Source: Betaproteobacteria bacterium (lineage in GTDB: Bacteria > Pseudomonadota > Gammaproteobacteria > Burkholderiales > Usitatibacteraceae). From it: a DNA stretch of 64,000 nucleotides. The notes beneath the pieces are model-generated. The model did no database searches, was not told the DNA's origin, and saw nothing but the letters and a program-made list of their open reading frames with translations. A program made the position numbers and the translations under genes. The stretch lies in the NCBI GenBank assembly GCA_016709665.1, contig JADJMI010000028.1, positions 290,191 to 354,190 on the forward strand, written 5' to 3'. Shown here piece by piece: positions 8,214 to 17,221 of the stretch (its first letter is position 1; each line of letters opens with the position of its first letter).

Positions 8214-10352
8214 TCAAGAAACGGCGTCGGCCTCGGCGCCGCGCTCGCGCGCGACTTCGTGCAGGGCCGCTTCGATCGAGGGGCCGGCGAATCCGGGGCC
8301 GTCCACCCGTTCGGCCCGCCCGGCTTCCCGGCGCTCGCGCAGCTCGTCGAGCGCGATGGCGAAGGACCGTCCCGCCGCGAGGTCCTTGAACACGCAGGCG
8401 CCCTGCACCGGGCTCACCCAGTTGAGGCGGCAGCGGTGCTTGCGGCCGTCCTCCTCGGTGAACTCGAACCAGGCGCCGCGCACGAGGCCTTCGTCCTCCA
8501 GGGCCCGGCTCGCGACGTTGAGCGTCGCGGTGACGTCATCTTCGTAGGAAGCGCCGGGGCCGGCCGTGAGGCGCAGTTCGCCGTGGGCCGCCGCCGCCGG
8601 GGAGCGCTCGAGCTCCGAGTGGATCTGGCGCATCTGCTCCATCAGGGCGTCGGCCTCGCCCCGGGCGAGCCCCGCCCGCAGGAACCCCTGCTTCATCCGG
8701 TAGCGCAGCGACGGCAGCAGCGTCGCGAGGCGCAGGCGCTCGGCTTCCGAGACGCGGGGCGTCAGGGTCCAGAGCAGGTCCTCGAGCGCCTCGAGGTCCG
8801 CGAGCCAGAGGGTGCCCCCCTTGCCCTCGGTGCGGTGGTCGTGGGCGAGCACGGGCCGCCACGCGTGATAGGCGAAGCTGGCCGCGGCCGCCGGGCAATG
8901 GGCCGCCCCGACGCGGTGGGCGATCTCGAGCGAGGCATCCTGCACGGCCGTGAGGCGCCGTTCGTCCTCGCGCAGCATGGCCACGACCTCGTCCAGTTCC
9001 GCCTGCGCGTCGTGGTGCTTTTCCGCGATCGCGGCCAGCCGGTCGCGGGCGTCGGCGAAGGCGGAAGTCTCGCTCGGATCCGTGCCGACGAGGGCCTCGG
9101 TCTCCGCCACCAGCCACTCCGAGGGGCTGCGGCCGTCCACGCGCGGCTCGTCGGGCGAGGCGCCCAGTTCCGCCATGGCGTCGATGAGGCCGCGGATGGG
9201 ATGGTGCGGGTCGGTGAAGAGCGCGCGGTCGGCGAGCGCGGCCTTGAGGACCGGAATCTGCAGCCGGCCGATCTGGGCCTTGGCCTGGTCCGTGAGCGCG
9301 GCACCCGCGAAGAGGCGTTCGAAGAGGGCTTCGACGAGGTCCGCCACGAGCGCATCCACCGTGTCGAGCGAAGGGGCCATCGCTTCCCGGGCCGCGCGGA
9401 CGGTGCCCAGGGAAACTTCCCCGGCTTGCCCGGGCGGCACGCGGGCATCGAGCGCCTTGAGGGCCGCCAGCAGTTCGGGCCGGACCTGGACGGTGACGAG
9501 CCCGGCCGCCTCGGGGCCGGTGGCTGGCGGTGCATCGGCTGGCGCATTCGCAACGGCCGGCGTCGATGCCGCGCCCCCCGGCCCGCGGGCCGTGGCCACC
9601 ATGCGGTCGAACAAGCGGGCATCGCGCGCGGCCGCCGCGCCCGGGGGCGGTGCGGTCGTGGTGCGGGCGTTGGCGCTGCCCACCGCCTGCGGGGTGCCGT
9701 AGCTGCGCTTCAGTTGGGGGAGGACGCCGTGCTCCGCGAGCAGGGCATTGGCCGCCTTGTAGGTCGCCGGCATGGCTTCGAGCAGGGCCGGCGAAAAGGC
9801 CGCGAACGCGGCGAAGCGCGCCGGCATGCCGACGCCCGGCGCGGCCAGCGCGTCGAGCAGCGCGCGGGCGAAGACGCGCGGAAAGGCGGGGTTGCGATCC
9901 TCGGCGAGCGACCCGGTGCCCAGCACCTCCGCGAGGCGCTCGGTCACGAGGAACAACTCCTCGGACACCGCCTCGCGCAGGCGCCGCGTGGCGTTGCCCA
10001 CCACGATCTCCTCCTGCACCTCGTCGTCGGCGACCAGGGAGAGCGAGGCGAGCGACAGGACGGAAGTCTTGGACAAGGCGTTCTCGCCCGGGGACAGCTT
10101 CGCGTCGTAGCGCGCGATCACGTGCCGCCGCACGCTCGCGTCGAAGCCCGGCAGGATCGTGCGAAGCAGGTCGATCGCCTCGCGCAGCGGCCGCCACTTC
10201 TCGCGCTCACCCGTGGTGGCGAGCTGCTGCTCCAGGACTTCCAGCACGCCGGCGGCTTCCGCGGAGAGCGAAGCGGAGAACACGGCGGCCATGCGATCCC
10301 GGACGTCGCGGGCGAGCGCGGCGGGGCGCGGGGTTGGCGGCGTCGGAGTCAT
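8214..10352 (-). CDS. DUF1631 family protein
   Basis: A 712-residue protein of the DUF1631 family, recognised from its overall pattern: an N-terminal helical region (residues 1-110), a low-complexity Ala/Pro linker near 220-260, long helical blocks with SEWLVAETEALVG and HHDAQAELDEVV, and a C-terminal beta-rich module with CRLNWVSPVQGACVFKDLAAGRSFAIA that resembles PilZ-like folds seen at the end of this family. The function is unknown; homologues are common in beta- and gammaproteobacteria. No signal peptide or membrane segment is seen. It starts 12 nt after the V-ATPase D gene, so it is probably the last gene of that operon. The location may be incidental; I do not assign an ATPase role. 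Confidence 0.8.
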   Translation of the reverse strand: MTPTPPTPRPAALARDVRDRMAAVFSASLSAEAAGVLEVLEQQLATTGEREKWRPLREAIDLLRTILPGFDASVRRHVIARYDAKLSPGENALSKTSVLSLASLSLVADDEVQEEIVVGNATRRLREAVSEELFLVTERLAEVLGTGSLAEDRNPAFPRVFARALLDALAAPGVGMPARFAAFAAFSPALLEAMPATYKAANALLAEHGVLPQLKRSYGTPQAVGSANARTTTAPPPGAAAARDARLFDRMVATARGPGGAASTPAVANAPADAPPATGPEAAGLVTVQVRPELLAALKALDARVPPGQAGEVSLGTVRAAREAMAPSLDTVDALVADLVEALFERLFAGAALTDQAKAQIGRLQIPVLKAALADRALFTDPHHPIRGLIDAMAELGASPDEPRVDGRSPSEWLVAETEALVGTDPSETSAFADARDRLAAIAEKHHDAQAELDEVVAMLREDERRLTAVQDASLEIAHRVGAAHCPAAAASFAYHAWRPVLAHDHRTEGKGGTLWLADLEALEDLLWTLTPRVSEAERLRLATLLPSLRYRMKQGFLRAGLARGEADALMEQMRQIHSELERSPAAAAHGELRLTAGPGASYEDDVTATLNVASRALEDEGLVRGAWFEFTEEDGRKHRCRLNWVSPVQGACVFKDLAAGRSFAIALDELRERREAGRAERVDGPGFAGPSIEAALHEVARERGAEADAVS

Positions 10353-10364
10353 GACGCCGACAGT

Positions 10365-11000
10365 TTAGGCCAAGGAGCGCCGGCGGTCTTGCGCGGGGGC
10401 AGGAACCTGGCGGCCGTGGCGCATCGCGATGGCGTCCTCCCGCTCGAGGTCCTCGAGGCGCGTCTCGAGCTCCGCCAGCAGGCGGTCGCGTTCGGGAATC
10501 AGCACGTCGGCCAGGGCCCGGGCGCGGCGGATGGCGCGCCGGTACTCGCCGGAGAGCCGCTCCAGGTTGCCGGTCACGCCGCCCAGGCGCGTGGCGAGCG
10601 CGAGAAGGTCGGCGAAGGCCGCGGCGCATGCCCGCGATTCGGGACTCGACCCGCCCGCCGGCATCGGCGTGGCGTCGGTCTCCAGCGTCGCCACGACCAG
10701 CTTGACGCCCATCACGGCGCGCCGGTCGAGCCGAAGCAGGGCAGCCCCGGGGGGCCGGGCGGGCAGCACCGAGAGTTCCTCCAGGCCGTGCCTGCCGAGC
10801 GCCGCCGCAAGAGCCGATGCCGCGCGCCGTGCGGCATCGTCGGCTTCGCGCCGCAGTCCCTCCAGCGTCCCCAGCTCGCGCACGATCTCGCCGGCGAGGA
10901 GCAGGCACTTCTCCTCGAGGAACGCGTGCCCCTCGGCCATCGCGCGCCGCTCCTCGCGATGCTCGAGGACGGCGCTGCGGCTGGCCGCTTCCTCGCCCAT
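10365..11000 (-). CDS. atpD: V/A-type ATPase subunit D (central stalk)
   Basis: A 211-residue, mostly alpha-helical protein. It begins with a helix containing FLEEKCLLLAGEIVREL and ends with RDRLLAELETRLEDLEREDAIAMR, two long helices expected to form the antiparallel coiled coil of the rotor shaft that turns inside the A3B3 head. Subunit D joins the catalytic head to F and the membrane ring. Size (about 210 residues) fits the family. ATG 11000 is 3 nt downstream of the subunit B stop. Its sequence is divergent, so the call leans partly on its position after B. Confidence 0.88.
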   Translation of the reverse strand: MGEEAASRSAVLEHREERRAMAEGHAFLEEKCLLLAGEIVRELGTLEGLRREADDAARRAASALAAALGRHGLEELSVLPARPPGAALLRLDRRAVMGVKLVVATLETDATPMPAGGSSPESRACAAAFADLLALATRLGGVTGNLERLSGEYRRAIRRARALADVLIPERDRLLAELETRLEDLEREDAIAMRHGRQVPAPAQDRRRSLA

Positions 11001-11003
11001 GGG

Positions 11004-12395
11004 TCAGGTCCGCCCGGCCGGCGCGTTCACGTGCTCGCGCAACTGGCGGTCCGAGAGCCGCGTGAGGTCCGCCGCCGGCAGGTCCCCGAGCAGCCGCCAT
11101 CCCAGGGCGAGGCTTTCGGCGAAGGCGCGCGGGCCCTCCTGCCGCACCAGCCGTTGCTCGAAGGCTTCGCCGAAGGCGAGGTAGCGACGGTCCGCCTCCG
11201 ACAGGCCCTCCTCGCCCACGACGCTCGCGAGCACGCGCGTCTGCGCGGCGCGCGCGTAGGCGGCGTACAGCTGGCTCGCGAGGGCCGGGTGGTCGGGGTG
11301 GGTGTAGTCGCCGCCGGTGCCGTCCTTCATGAGGCGCGAGAGGCTCGGCAGCACGTTCACGGGCGGGTACACGCCGCGCCGGTCGAGGTCCCGGGCGAGG
11401 ACGACCTGCCCCTCGGTGATGTACCCGGTGAGGTCGGGGATCGGGTGCGTGATGTCGTCCGAGGGCATCGTGAGGATCGACAGCTGGGTGAGCGTGCCCC
11501 TCGCGCCCTTGAGGCACCCGGCGCGCTCGAAGATCGTCGCGAGGTCCGAATAGAGGTAGCCCGGGAAGCCCTTGCGGCTCGGGATCTCGCCCTTGGAGGA
11601 CGACACCTCGCGCAGGGCCTCGCAGTAGTTCGTCATGTCCGTGAGGATCACGAGGACGTGCTTGCCCTCGACGAAGGCGAGGTACTCCGCGGCGGTGAGC
11701 GCGAAGCGCGGCGTGAGCAGGCGCTGGGTGGACGAATCGCTCGCGAGGTTGAGGAAGAGGGCCGTGCGTTCCAGGGCCCCGCCGCGCTCGAGGCTCGAGC
11801 GGAAATACTCGGCGCTGTCGTGCGCGAGGCCGATGCCGGCGAAGACGATGGCGAAGTCCTCGCCCGCGCGCCGGGGCAGCCGCGCGTGCGAGGCGATCTC
11901 GACGGCGAGCCGGTCGTGGGGCAGGCCGCCGCCGGAGAACACCGGCAGCTTCTGCCCGCGCACCAGGCTGTTGAGCAGGTCGATCGCGGTGATGCCCGTC
12001 TCGATGAAGTCGCGCGGCGGCTCGCGCGAGACCGGGTTGAAGGGCAGGCCGTCGATGGGCAGGCGCTGGTGCGCGGCGACCGGGGGGCCGCCGTCGATCG
12101 CCCGGCCCACCCCGTCGAAGACGCGGCCGAGGATGCCGGGGCCGAGCGCGAAGGCGAGGGGCTCGCCGTGGAAGCGCACCACGGTGCCCTCGAGCGGCAA
12201 TCCCGCGGTCGATTCGAGCACCTCGATGGTGAGGCGCTCGCGGTCGGCGGCCGCGACGCGACCCAGGCGGATGCGTCCGTCCGGGCCGGTCACCTCGACG
12301 GCGTCGCCCAGTCCCGCCTCCGGCGTGCCCTCGAGGAAGAGCAGCGGACCTTCGAGACCGACGGCCGCGTTCTCGGCGAGCAGGCGCGGCTTCAT
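11004..12395 (-). CDS. atpB: V/A-type ATPase subunit B (non-catalytic head)
   Basis: A 463-residue subunit B of the V/A ATPase head, alternating with A in a hexamer. Recognisable blocks are DFIETGITAIDLLNSLVRGQKLP, FAIVFAGIGLAHDSAEYF, FLNLASDSSTQRLLTPRFAL, LTDMTNYCEALREVSSSKGEIP and the IPDLTGYITEGQ segment. There is no P-loop GxxxxGKT; GGGLPHD occupies its place, as in normal B subunits. The ATG at 12395 (MKPRLLAENAAVG) overlaps the end of subunit A by 4 nt; a much longer open frame upstream is a shadow of A and E. Confidence 0.95.
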   Translation of the reverse strand: MKPRLLAENAAVGLEGPLLFLEGTPEAGLGDAVEVTGPDGRIRLGRVAAADRERLTIEVLESTAGLPLEGTVVRFHGEPLAFALGPGILGRVFDGVGRAIDGGPPVAAHQRLPIDGLPFNPVSREPPRDFIETGITAIDLLNSLVRGQKLPVFSGGGLPHDRLAVEIASHARLPRRAGEDFAIVFAGIGLAHDSAEYFRSSLERGGALERTALFLNLASDSSTQRLLTPRFALTAAEYLAFVEGKHVLVILTDMTNYCEALREVSSSKGEIPSRKGFPGYLYSDLATIFERAGCLKGARGTLTQLSILTMPSDDITHPIPDLTGYITEGQVVLARDLDRRGVYPPVNVLPSLSRLMKDGTGGDYTHPDHPALASQLYAAYARAAQTRVLASVVGEEGLSEADRRYLAFGEAFEQRLVRQEGPRAFAESLALGWRLLGDLPAADLTRLSDRQLREHVNAPAGRT

Positions 12396-14137
12396 GCGCC
12401 CGCCTCTTCCGGCTCGAGGTCCGCGAAGGCCGACTCCAGGTCGGCCCGCAGTTCGTCCAGGCGCGCGAGTTCGTCCTCGCCCGTGTCCTCGCCCATGCGC
12501 GCGAGCGGGCGAAGGCAGGCGAGGCCCGCGATGCGGGCCGGTGCGATGCCGCGGGCGAGCGCGCCTTCGGCGAGTTCCACGAAGCGACCGGCGACCGCCA
12601 TCATGGCCGCCTGCTTGGCCGGGCTCGCGAGTCGGTCCTTCGGTGCGAAGGCCGACTGGCGCAGGAACGCCTCGTTCACGAGGTCCGCGCAAAGCAGGGT
12701 CACCTGCTGGCGCGCCGGCAGCGCGTCCTTGCCGATGATGCGGGCCATGCGCTCCAGGCGCGATTGCTCGTCGAGCAGCGTGAGGAAGCGGCGCCGCAGG
12801 GCGAGCCAGTTCGGGTTGCCGCGTTCGCTCCACCAGGGCGCGAAGGCCGAGGCATCCTCCGCGTAGGATTGCAGCGGGTGCACCGCCGGGTAGAAGCGGG
12901 CCTGCGCGCGCTTCGCGTCGAGGGCCCAGTAGCTGCGCACGAACCGCTTGGTGTGGCTCGTCACGGGCTCGGAGAAGTCCCCCGAGGGCGGGCTGATCGC
13001 GCCCATCACGGTGACCGAGCCGGTGCGCCCGCCCAGGGTCTCCACGCGCGCGGCGCGCTCGTAGAAATCGGCGATGCGGCTGGCGAGGTACGCCGGATAG
13101 CCGCCTTCGCCGGGCAGTTCGCCGAATCGCCCCGACACCTCGCGAAGCGCCTCCGCCCAGCGGCTCGTGGAGTCGGCCATCAGCGCCACGTCGAGTCCCA
13201 TGTCGCGGAAGTACTCCGCGACGGTGATGGCGCAGTAGATGCTGGCCTCGCGCGCGGCCACCGGCATGTTCGAGGTGTTCGCGATGATGACCGTGCGCTC
13301 CATGAGCGGCCGGCCGGTGCGCGGGTCGTCGAGTCGCGGGAACTCCTCGAGCACGCCGGCCATCTCGTTGCCGCGCTCGCCGCAGCCCAGGTACACGATC
13401 ACGTCGGCGGCGCATCCCTTGGCGAGGGTTTCGAGGAGGACCGTCTTGCCGGTGCCGAAGCCGCCGGGGATCGCGGCCTTGCCGCCGAGCGCCACCGGAA
13501 AGAGCGAATCGAGGATGCGCTGGCCGGTGACGAGCGGCGTGACGGAGGCCAGGCGCCGTCGCGAGGGACGCGGCACGCGCACCGGCCAGGCGTGGGACAT
13601 GGCCACGGCCACCTCGCCGCCGGCCGTCGCGATGCGGGCGAGCGGTTCGTCGTCGTCGTATTCGCCCTCGGGCCGGATGTCGAGCACCCGGCCTTCCACG
13701 CCGGGCGGCACGAGCGCGGCGAGGCGACGCCCGCCGGCGACGACGATGTCGCCGATGGAGGCGCCTGCCGCCATGGCATCGCCCGGGGCGGCGGCCGGTG
13801 CGAACGGGAAGCGCGTGGCCGGCGCTTCGCGCAGCCCCGCCGCGAGACGATCGGGCGCGCCCGAGAGCGGGCGCAGCAGCCCGTCGAAGATGCGCCCGAG
13901 GAGCGCGGGCCCCACGCGGATCGCGAGGGGCGCGCCGTCGCCCACGACCTCGATGCCCGGCCGAAGCCCCGTGGTGTCCTCGTAGACCTGCACCACGATC
14001 TCGTCGCGGTCGAGGCGGACGACCTCGCCGAGCAGGCGCGCAGGCCCGACCCGGACCGATTCGCGCAGCTGGAAGGGGCCCTCGGCGCGGGCGCGCAGCA
14101 CGGGACCGGCCAGCTTCACGGCGATGGCGCGGCTCAC
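12392..14137 (-). CDS. atpA: V/A-type ATPase subunit A (catalytic)
   Basis: A 581-residue catalytic subunit. The Walker A motif GGFGTGKT is at 225-232, the catalytic glutamate sits in GCGERGNE (E254), and the family blocks MADSTSRWAEALREVSGRFGELPGEGGYPAYL and SPPSGDFSEPVTSHTKRFVRSYWALD are intact. The insert before the P-loop domain that separates V/A-type A subunits from F-type beta is present (about 115-200). GTG 14137 starts VSRAIAVKLAGPVLRA and overlaps the E-subunit stop (GTGA). Key residues being intact argues for an active enzyme. Direction of work (ATP-driven ion pumping or ATP synthesis) cannot be decided from sequence. Confidence 0.96.
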   Translation of the reverse strand: MSRAIAVKLAGPVLRARAEGPFQLRESVRVGPARLLGEVVRLDRDEIVVQVYEDTTGLRPGIEVVGDGAPLAIRVGPALLGRIFDGLLRPLSGAPDRLAAGLREAPATRFPFAPAAAPGDAMAAGASIGDIVVAGGRRLAALVPPGVEGRVLDIRPEGEYDDDEPLARIATAGGEVAVAMSHAWPVRVPRPSRRRLASVTPLVTGQRILDSLFPVALGGKAAIPGGFGTGKTVLLETLAKGCAADVIVYLGCGERGNEMAGVLEEFPRLDDPRTGRPLMERTVIIANTSNMPVAAREASIYCAITVAEYFRDMGLDVALMADSTSRWAEALREVSGRFGELPGEGGYPAYLASRIADFYERAARVETLGGRTGSVTVMGAISPPSGDFSEPVTSHTKRFVRSYWALDAKRAQARFYPAVHPLQSYAEDASAFAPWWSERGNPNWLALRRRFLTLLDEQSRLERMARIIGKDALPARQQVTLLCADLVNEAFLRQSAFAPKDRLASPAKQAAMMAVAGRFVELAEGALARGIAPARIAGLACLRPLARMGEDTGEDELARLDELRADLESAFADLEPEEAGA

Positions 14138-14751
14138 GCGGGCGACTCCCCGAGGCCGAGCGCGTCGGCGAGCCGGGCGTCGATGGCGCCGCGGTCGGCG
14201 AGCAGTCCGGACGCCGACGCGTCGACGACGCTGCCGCCGGCGCGCACCACGAGGCCCGCCTCGATCGTCGCGCATTCGTCGAACGCGACCGGACCGGCGC
14301 CGCTCGCGACCACCGCTCGGGCGAAGTCCTCGCGCTCCCGCTGCGGCCATCCCGCGGCATGGCTCACGCGCCAGGGACCCTTCCCGAGCGCCTCCACGGC
14401 GGCTTCGCGCACGAGCGCCGTCCAGGCCGCGCGCGAGACGGGCCCGGCCCATCGCGCCTGCAGGGCGGCGGGCAGCACGCGCCAGGCGGCGTCGATGCGT
14501 GCGCGCAGGCGACGCTGGGCGGCGAGGCGCGTTGCCGTCGCGAGGCGCGCGTCGAGTGCCGCGAGCCGCTCGCGCAGGCGCCGCCTTTCCGGAACGAGGG
14601 CGTCGTGCACGCGTTCGCGGGCGGCACGTCGTCCCTGGGCCACGAGGGCCCGTGCGGTGGCGCGCGCTTCGGCCTCGATGGCGTCGATGCGCGCGGCACG
14701 GTCCGTCTCGATCAGCTCGAGCAGCGCCGCGAGGGGGTCGCGATCGTTCAC
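14134..14751 (-). CDS. atpE: V/A-type ATPase subunit E (peripheral stalk)
   Basis: A 205-residue protein with the subunit E layout: a long charged helix (residues 10-75, rich in Ala, Arg, Glu: LIETDRAARIDAIEAEARAT...) then a globular domain ending in GAIDARLADALG. In the complex it pairs with the H/G subunit to form the peripheral stalk that holds the head still. GTG 14751 (VNDRDPLAALLELIETD) overlaps the F-subunit stop by 4 nt. The sequence is divergent; identification rests on the coiled-coil pattern, the C-terminal domain and operon position. Confidence 0.82.
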   Translation of the reverse strand: MNDRDPLAALLELIETDRAARIDAIEAEARATARALVAQGRRAARERVHDALVPERRRLRERLAALDARLATATRLAAQRRLRARIDAAWRVLPAALQARWAGPVSRAAWTALVREAAVEALGKGPWRVSHAAGWPQREREDFARAVVASGAGPVAFDECATIEAGLVVRAGGSVVDASASGLLADRGAIDARLADALGLGESPA

Positions 14752-15050
14752 CGGGTTTCCTCGAGGCCGAGTTGCCGACGATGGCGTGCCGAGTCGTCGG
14801 CGAAGTCGAGACCGGCCCGAAGGTCGGGTACGACGACCGTCACGGGAAGCACCGCCGCCACGGCGGCGCCGAGGATGCCCGGGGGAATTCGGGCGGCGAC
14901 CTCCGCCGAGACGAGGACCACGGGCGCCTCGGCACGCGCCCGCGCGAGGGCGCGCGTTTCGTCGCCCGGGGCCACGGTGCGTGTCACGACGCCGGCGAGG
15001 CGGAAGCCCGCGCCCGCCACTTCGTCGCCCAGGTGGATCGGGGCGGCCAT
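14748..15050 (-). CDS. atpF: V/A-type ATPase subunit F (central stalk)
   Basis: A 100-residue protein of the size and alpha/beta pattern of V/A ATPase subunit F: IHLGDEVAGAGFRLAGV at the N-terminus, a central beta strand PVVLVSAEVAARIPP, and VTVVVPDLRAG near the end. Subunit F binds D in the rotor and regulates ATP hydrolysis in characterised enzymes. It starts directly after the K-subunit stop and its stop overlaps the E start (GTGA). Confidence 0.85.
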   Translation of the reverse strand: MAAPIHLGDEVAGAGFRLAGVVTRTVAPGDETRALARARAEAPVVLVSAEVAARIPPGILGAAVAAVLPVTVVVPDLRAGLDFADDSARHRRQLGLEETR

Positions 15051-15401
15051 CTAGGCCAGCCGGTTGAGGATGAGGATCGAGACGATCAGCCCGTAGATCG
15101 CGATGCCTTCGGCGAGCCCCACGAAGATGAGCAGGCGCGCCATGAGCTCGGGCTTCTCGGCGAGGGCGCCGACGGCGGCGGTGCCCACCTTCGCGACGGC
15201 GTAGCCCGCGGCGAGGGAGGAGAGCGCCGTCGCCGCGGCGGCGGCGGCGAAGCCCCATCCCAGCGCCTGCGGATCGAGCGGGGAGGCCCCGATGGCCGCG
15301 GCGAGGGCCGGGGTCGCGACGACGAGGGAAGCGGCCGCGATCAGCACGGCGATCACGGCCGCGAAGGCGAGCAGGGCGCCGGCGGGGGAGACGGGTTTCA
15401 T
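15051..15401 (-). CDS. atpK: V/A-type ATPase proteolipid ring subunit K
   Basis: A 116-residue, very hydrophobic subunit of the ion-translocating ring. Three hydrophobic stretches are seen: residues 7-33 (may be a cleaved leader or an extra helix), 48-80 and 88-113. The last carries the ion-binding carboxylate E98 in GLAEGIAIYG. The residue after the glutamate is Gly rather than the Ser/Thr seen in sodium-type rings, and no Gln is visible in the preceding helix, so proton coupling is the more likely inference. It has a single hairpin, about half the size of the doubled proteolipid of Enterococcus. The ATG overlaps the I-subunit stop (ATGA). Confidence 0.92.
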   Translation of the reverse strand: MKPVSPAGALLAFAAVIAVLIAAASLVVATPALAAAIGASPLDPQALGWGFAAAAAATALSSLAAGYAVAKVGTAAVGALAEKPELMARLLIFVGLAEGIAIYGLIVSILILNRLA

Positions 15402-17221
15402 CCTGGTTGCTCCTGGACGAACGACGGTGGGGGCGCCAGGGGCCGGAACGGCCGTCCGGCGCCGGTGAGGAAACGCGCGAAGAATTCGAAGAGCACGAGG
15501 CGCGTGGCCTGGATGGAGACCACGAGGGCCTCGAGGACGATGACGAGCGCGTTGCCCGCCACGAGGATGGCGATGCGGGCGAGGCCGCCTTCGGCCTGCT
15601 CCGCGAGCGCGCTCACCGCGGAGGACAGGCCGGCATGGGCGAGGGCGAAGGCGCCCACGCGCGCGAAGGAGAGCGTGTTGATGGCCAGTTGCAGCACGCG
15701 CTCGGCGAGCTCGCCCAGCCCCGCGAGCGCGGCCGACGCGGAGCGCGCGTGCACGGCATGGCCCGCGACGAAGGCGAAGGCGCCCGCGAGCGCGAGCCAG
15801 CGCGCCTCGGGCGCCACGAATCCCGCCCCGAGGCCCGCGTGGATCGCGAGGAGCCCGAGGTCTTCGCCGAGCAGGCGGGCCGTCTCGCCGCGCCAGTACG
15901 AGCCCAACGCGTGCAGCACGAGCCCGATCGCGAGGAACGCGGCACCCGCGACGAGGGGGACGGCCAGCACGGCCACCGGATCGGCGAGGGGATCGGTCCA
16001 CAGGGCGGGGATCGCGCCGTGCAGGCTGAAGACGCTGCCGAACACGAAGCCGAAGGCGACCGCGGACAGGCCGCCCGCCACGAGCAGGCGCCCGAGCGGC
16101 GTGCGGTGCCGGAGCGCGAAGCCCGCCGCGGCCACGAGGAGGCCCTGGCCGACGTCGCCGAACATGTAGCCGAAGAGCAGGGGCACGGCGAACGCGAGCA
16201 CGAGGGTGGGATCGGCCTCGGTCGCGCCCGGGACGCCCAGGGCGCGCGGAAAGATCTCGAAGGCCCGTGCCCAGCGCGGGTTGGCGAAGAGGAGCGGCGC
16301 ACGGGCATGGGCCGGCGGCGGGGCGAGGTGGATGAGCGCCCTCGCGCCCGACCGGGCTGCCGCCGATCGCAGCGCTTCCCCCGTGGGATCGCTGGACCAA
16401 CCGGTGACCCAGGCGAAGCGCTCGCCGCTTTCGAGCGCATCCACGTGCTCGATGACCCAGGCGAGGCGCGCGAGGCCCGCGAGTTCCCGGGCGAGCCCGT
16501 GGTGACGGCCCGCCTCGTCGATGCGCCGGCGAAGCGCCCGGTCCTCGCATTCCAGTTCCGCGAGGCGGCGTTCGATGGCGAGGCCGTCGGCCTGCGCGTC
16601 GCCGGTGATCCAGCGCGGCACCGGATGCAGGCGGCCATGGGACGCGGCGGCCTGCCGCGCCGCGCGATCGAGATCCGCGTCGGTTCCGAGGACGAGGGCG
16701 TAACGCCGGCCGCCGGCGAAGATCGGCTGCGCCAGCAATGGCCCGGGCCGCTCGTCCTCGTCGCGGGGGGCGAGCTCCCACAGCGCCGCCTGTGCGATCG
16801 GGCCGGCGCGGGCGAGGGCGCCGGCATCGAATCCCGCCTGTGCCAGCCCGGGCAGCAGCGCGAGCCAGCGCAACTGCTCGTCTCGCGCGAGGGCGTTGGC
16901 CTCGTGCGCGCGGATGAGGGGCTCGGCCTCGCACGACCAGGCGTCGAGCGCGGCGAGCCCGCGCTCGAGCGTCACCGCCGGCGGTTCGGGCACGTTGGCG
17001 GAGGCGGGATCCGGATCCGGCCACCACGGCGCGTAGCGGGAGCGGTACTCGGCCAGGCGGGCCAGGGGTGCCCGCAACCGCGCGAAGGCCTCGGGCAGGG
17101 TCGCGCCCTCGCGCGCCTCCAGTTCGACGGCCCCGGTCGCGGCCAGCGCGGCGATGAGCGCGAGGCAGTCGTCCCGGGCGACCAGCGCCTCGAACCATCG
17201 CGCGGGGCGGGGGCGGATCAC
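15398..17221 (-). CDS. atpI: V/A-type ATPase subunit I (stator, a-subunit)
   Basis: A 607-residue membrane stator protein. The N-terminal half (1-320) is cytoplasmic, with alpha-helical charged segments. The C-terminal half has about 7-8 transmembrane helices starting near LAFAVPLLFGYMFGDVGQG. The essential arginine that faces the ring glutamate is visible as R521 in LSFARVGAFALAHAGLS. GTG 17221 is selected because it overlaps the preceding C-subunit stop (GTGA), giving VIRPRPARWFEALV; the frame is open further upstream only as a shadow of subunit C. It ends inside the ATGA of subunit K. Confidence 0.93.
   Translation of the reverse strand: MIRPRPARWFEALVARDDCLALIAALAATGAVELEAREGATLPEAFARLRAPLARLAEYRSRYAPWWPDPDPASANVPEPPAVTLERGLAALDAWSCEAEPLIRAHEANALARDEQLRWLALLPGLAQAGFDAGALARAGPIAQAALWELAPRDEDERPGPLLAQPIFAGGRRYALVLGTDADLDRAARQAAASHGRLHPVPRWITGDAQADGLAIERRLAELECEDRALRRRIDEAGRHHGLARELAGLARLAWVIEHVDALESGERFAWVTGWSSDPTGEALRSAAARSGARALIHLAPPPAHARAPLLFANPRWARAFEIFPRALGVPGATEADPTLVLAFAVPLLFGYMFGDVGQGLLVAAAGFALRHRTPLGRLLVAGGLSAVAFGFVFGSVFSLHGAIPALWTDPLADPVAVLAVPLVAGAAFLAIGLVLHALGSYWRGETARLLGEDLGLLAIHAGLGAGFVAPEARWLALAGAFAFVAGHAVHARSASAALAGLGELAERVLQLAINTLSFARVGAFALAHAGLSSAVSALAEQAEGGLARIAILVAGNALVIVLEALVVSIQATRLVLFEFFARFLTGAGRPFRPLAPPPSFVQEQPG

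Noticed and set aside
8204..8217. TTGACCCGGATCAA, another 9-of-10 match to the FNR/Anr consensus
   Set aside because: It lies at the 3' end of DUF1631 between two convergent genes where no promoter is expected. It also warns that single-site FNR calls elsewhere may be chance.
8259..12866. A 1535-codon open frame on the plus strand opposite the DUF1631 and V-ATPase genes, and similar very long antisense frames (5224-8217, 12764-15067, 24033-28053)
   Set aside because: They mirror well-conserved genes, have Arg/Gly/His-rich low-complexity products and no recognisable domain; GC-rich codons rarely give stops in these antisense frames.
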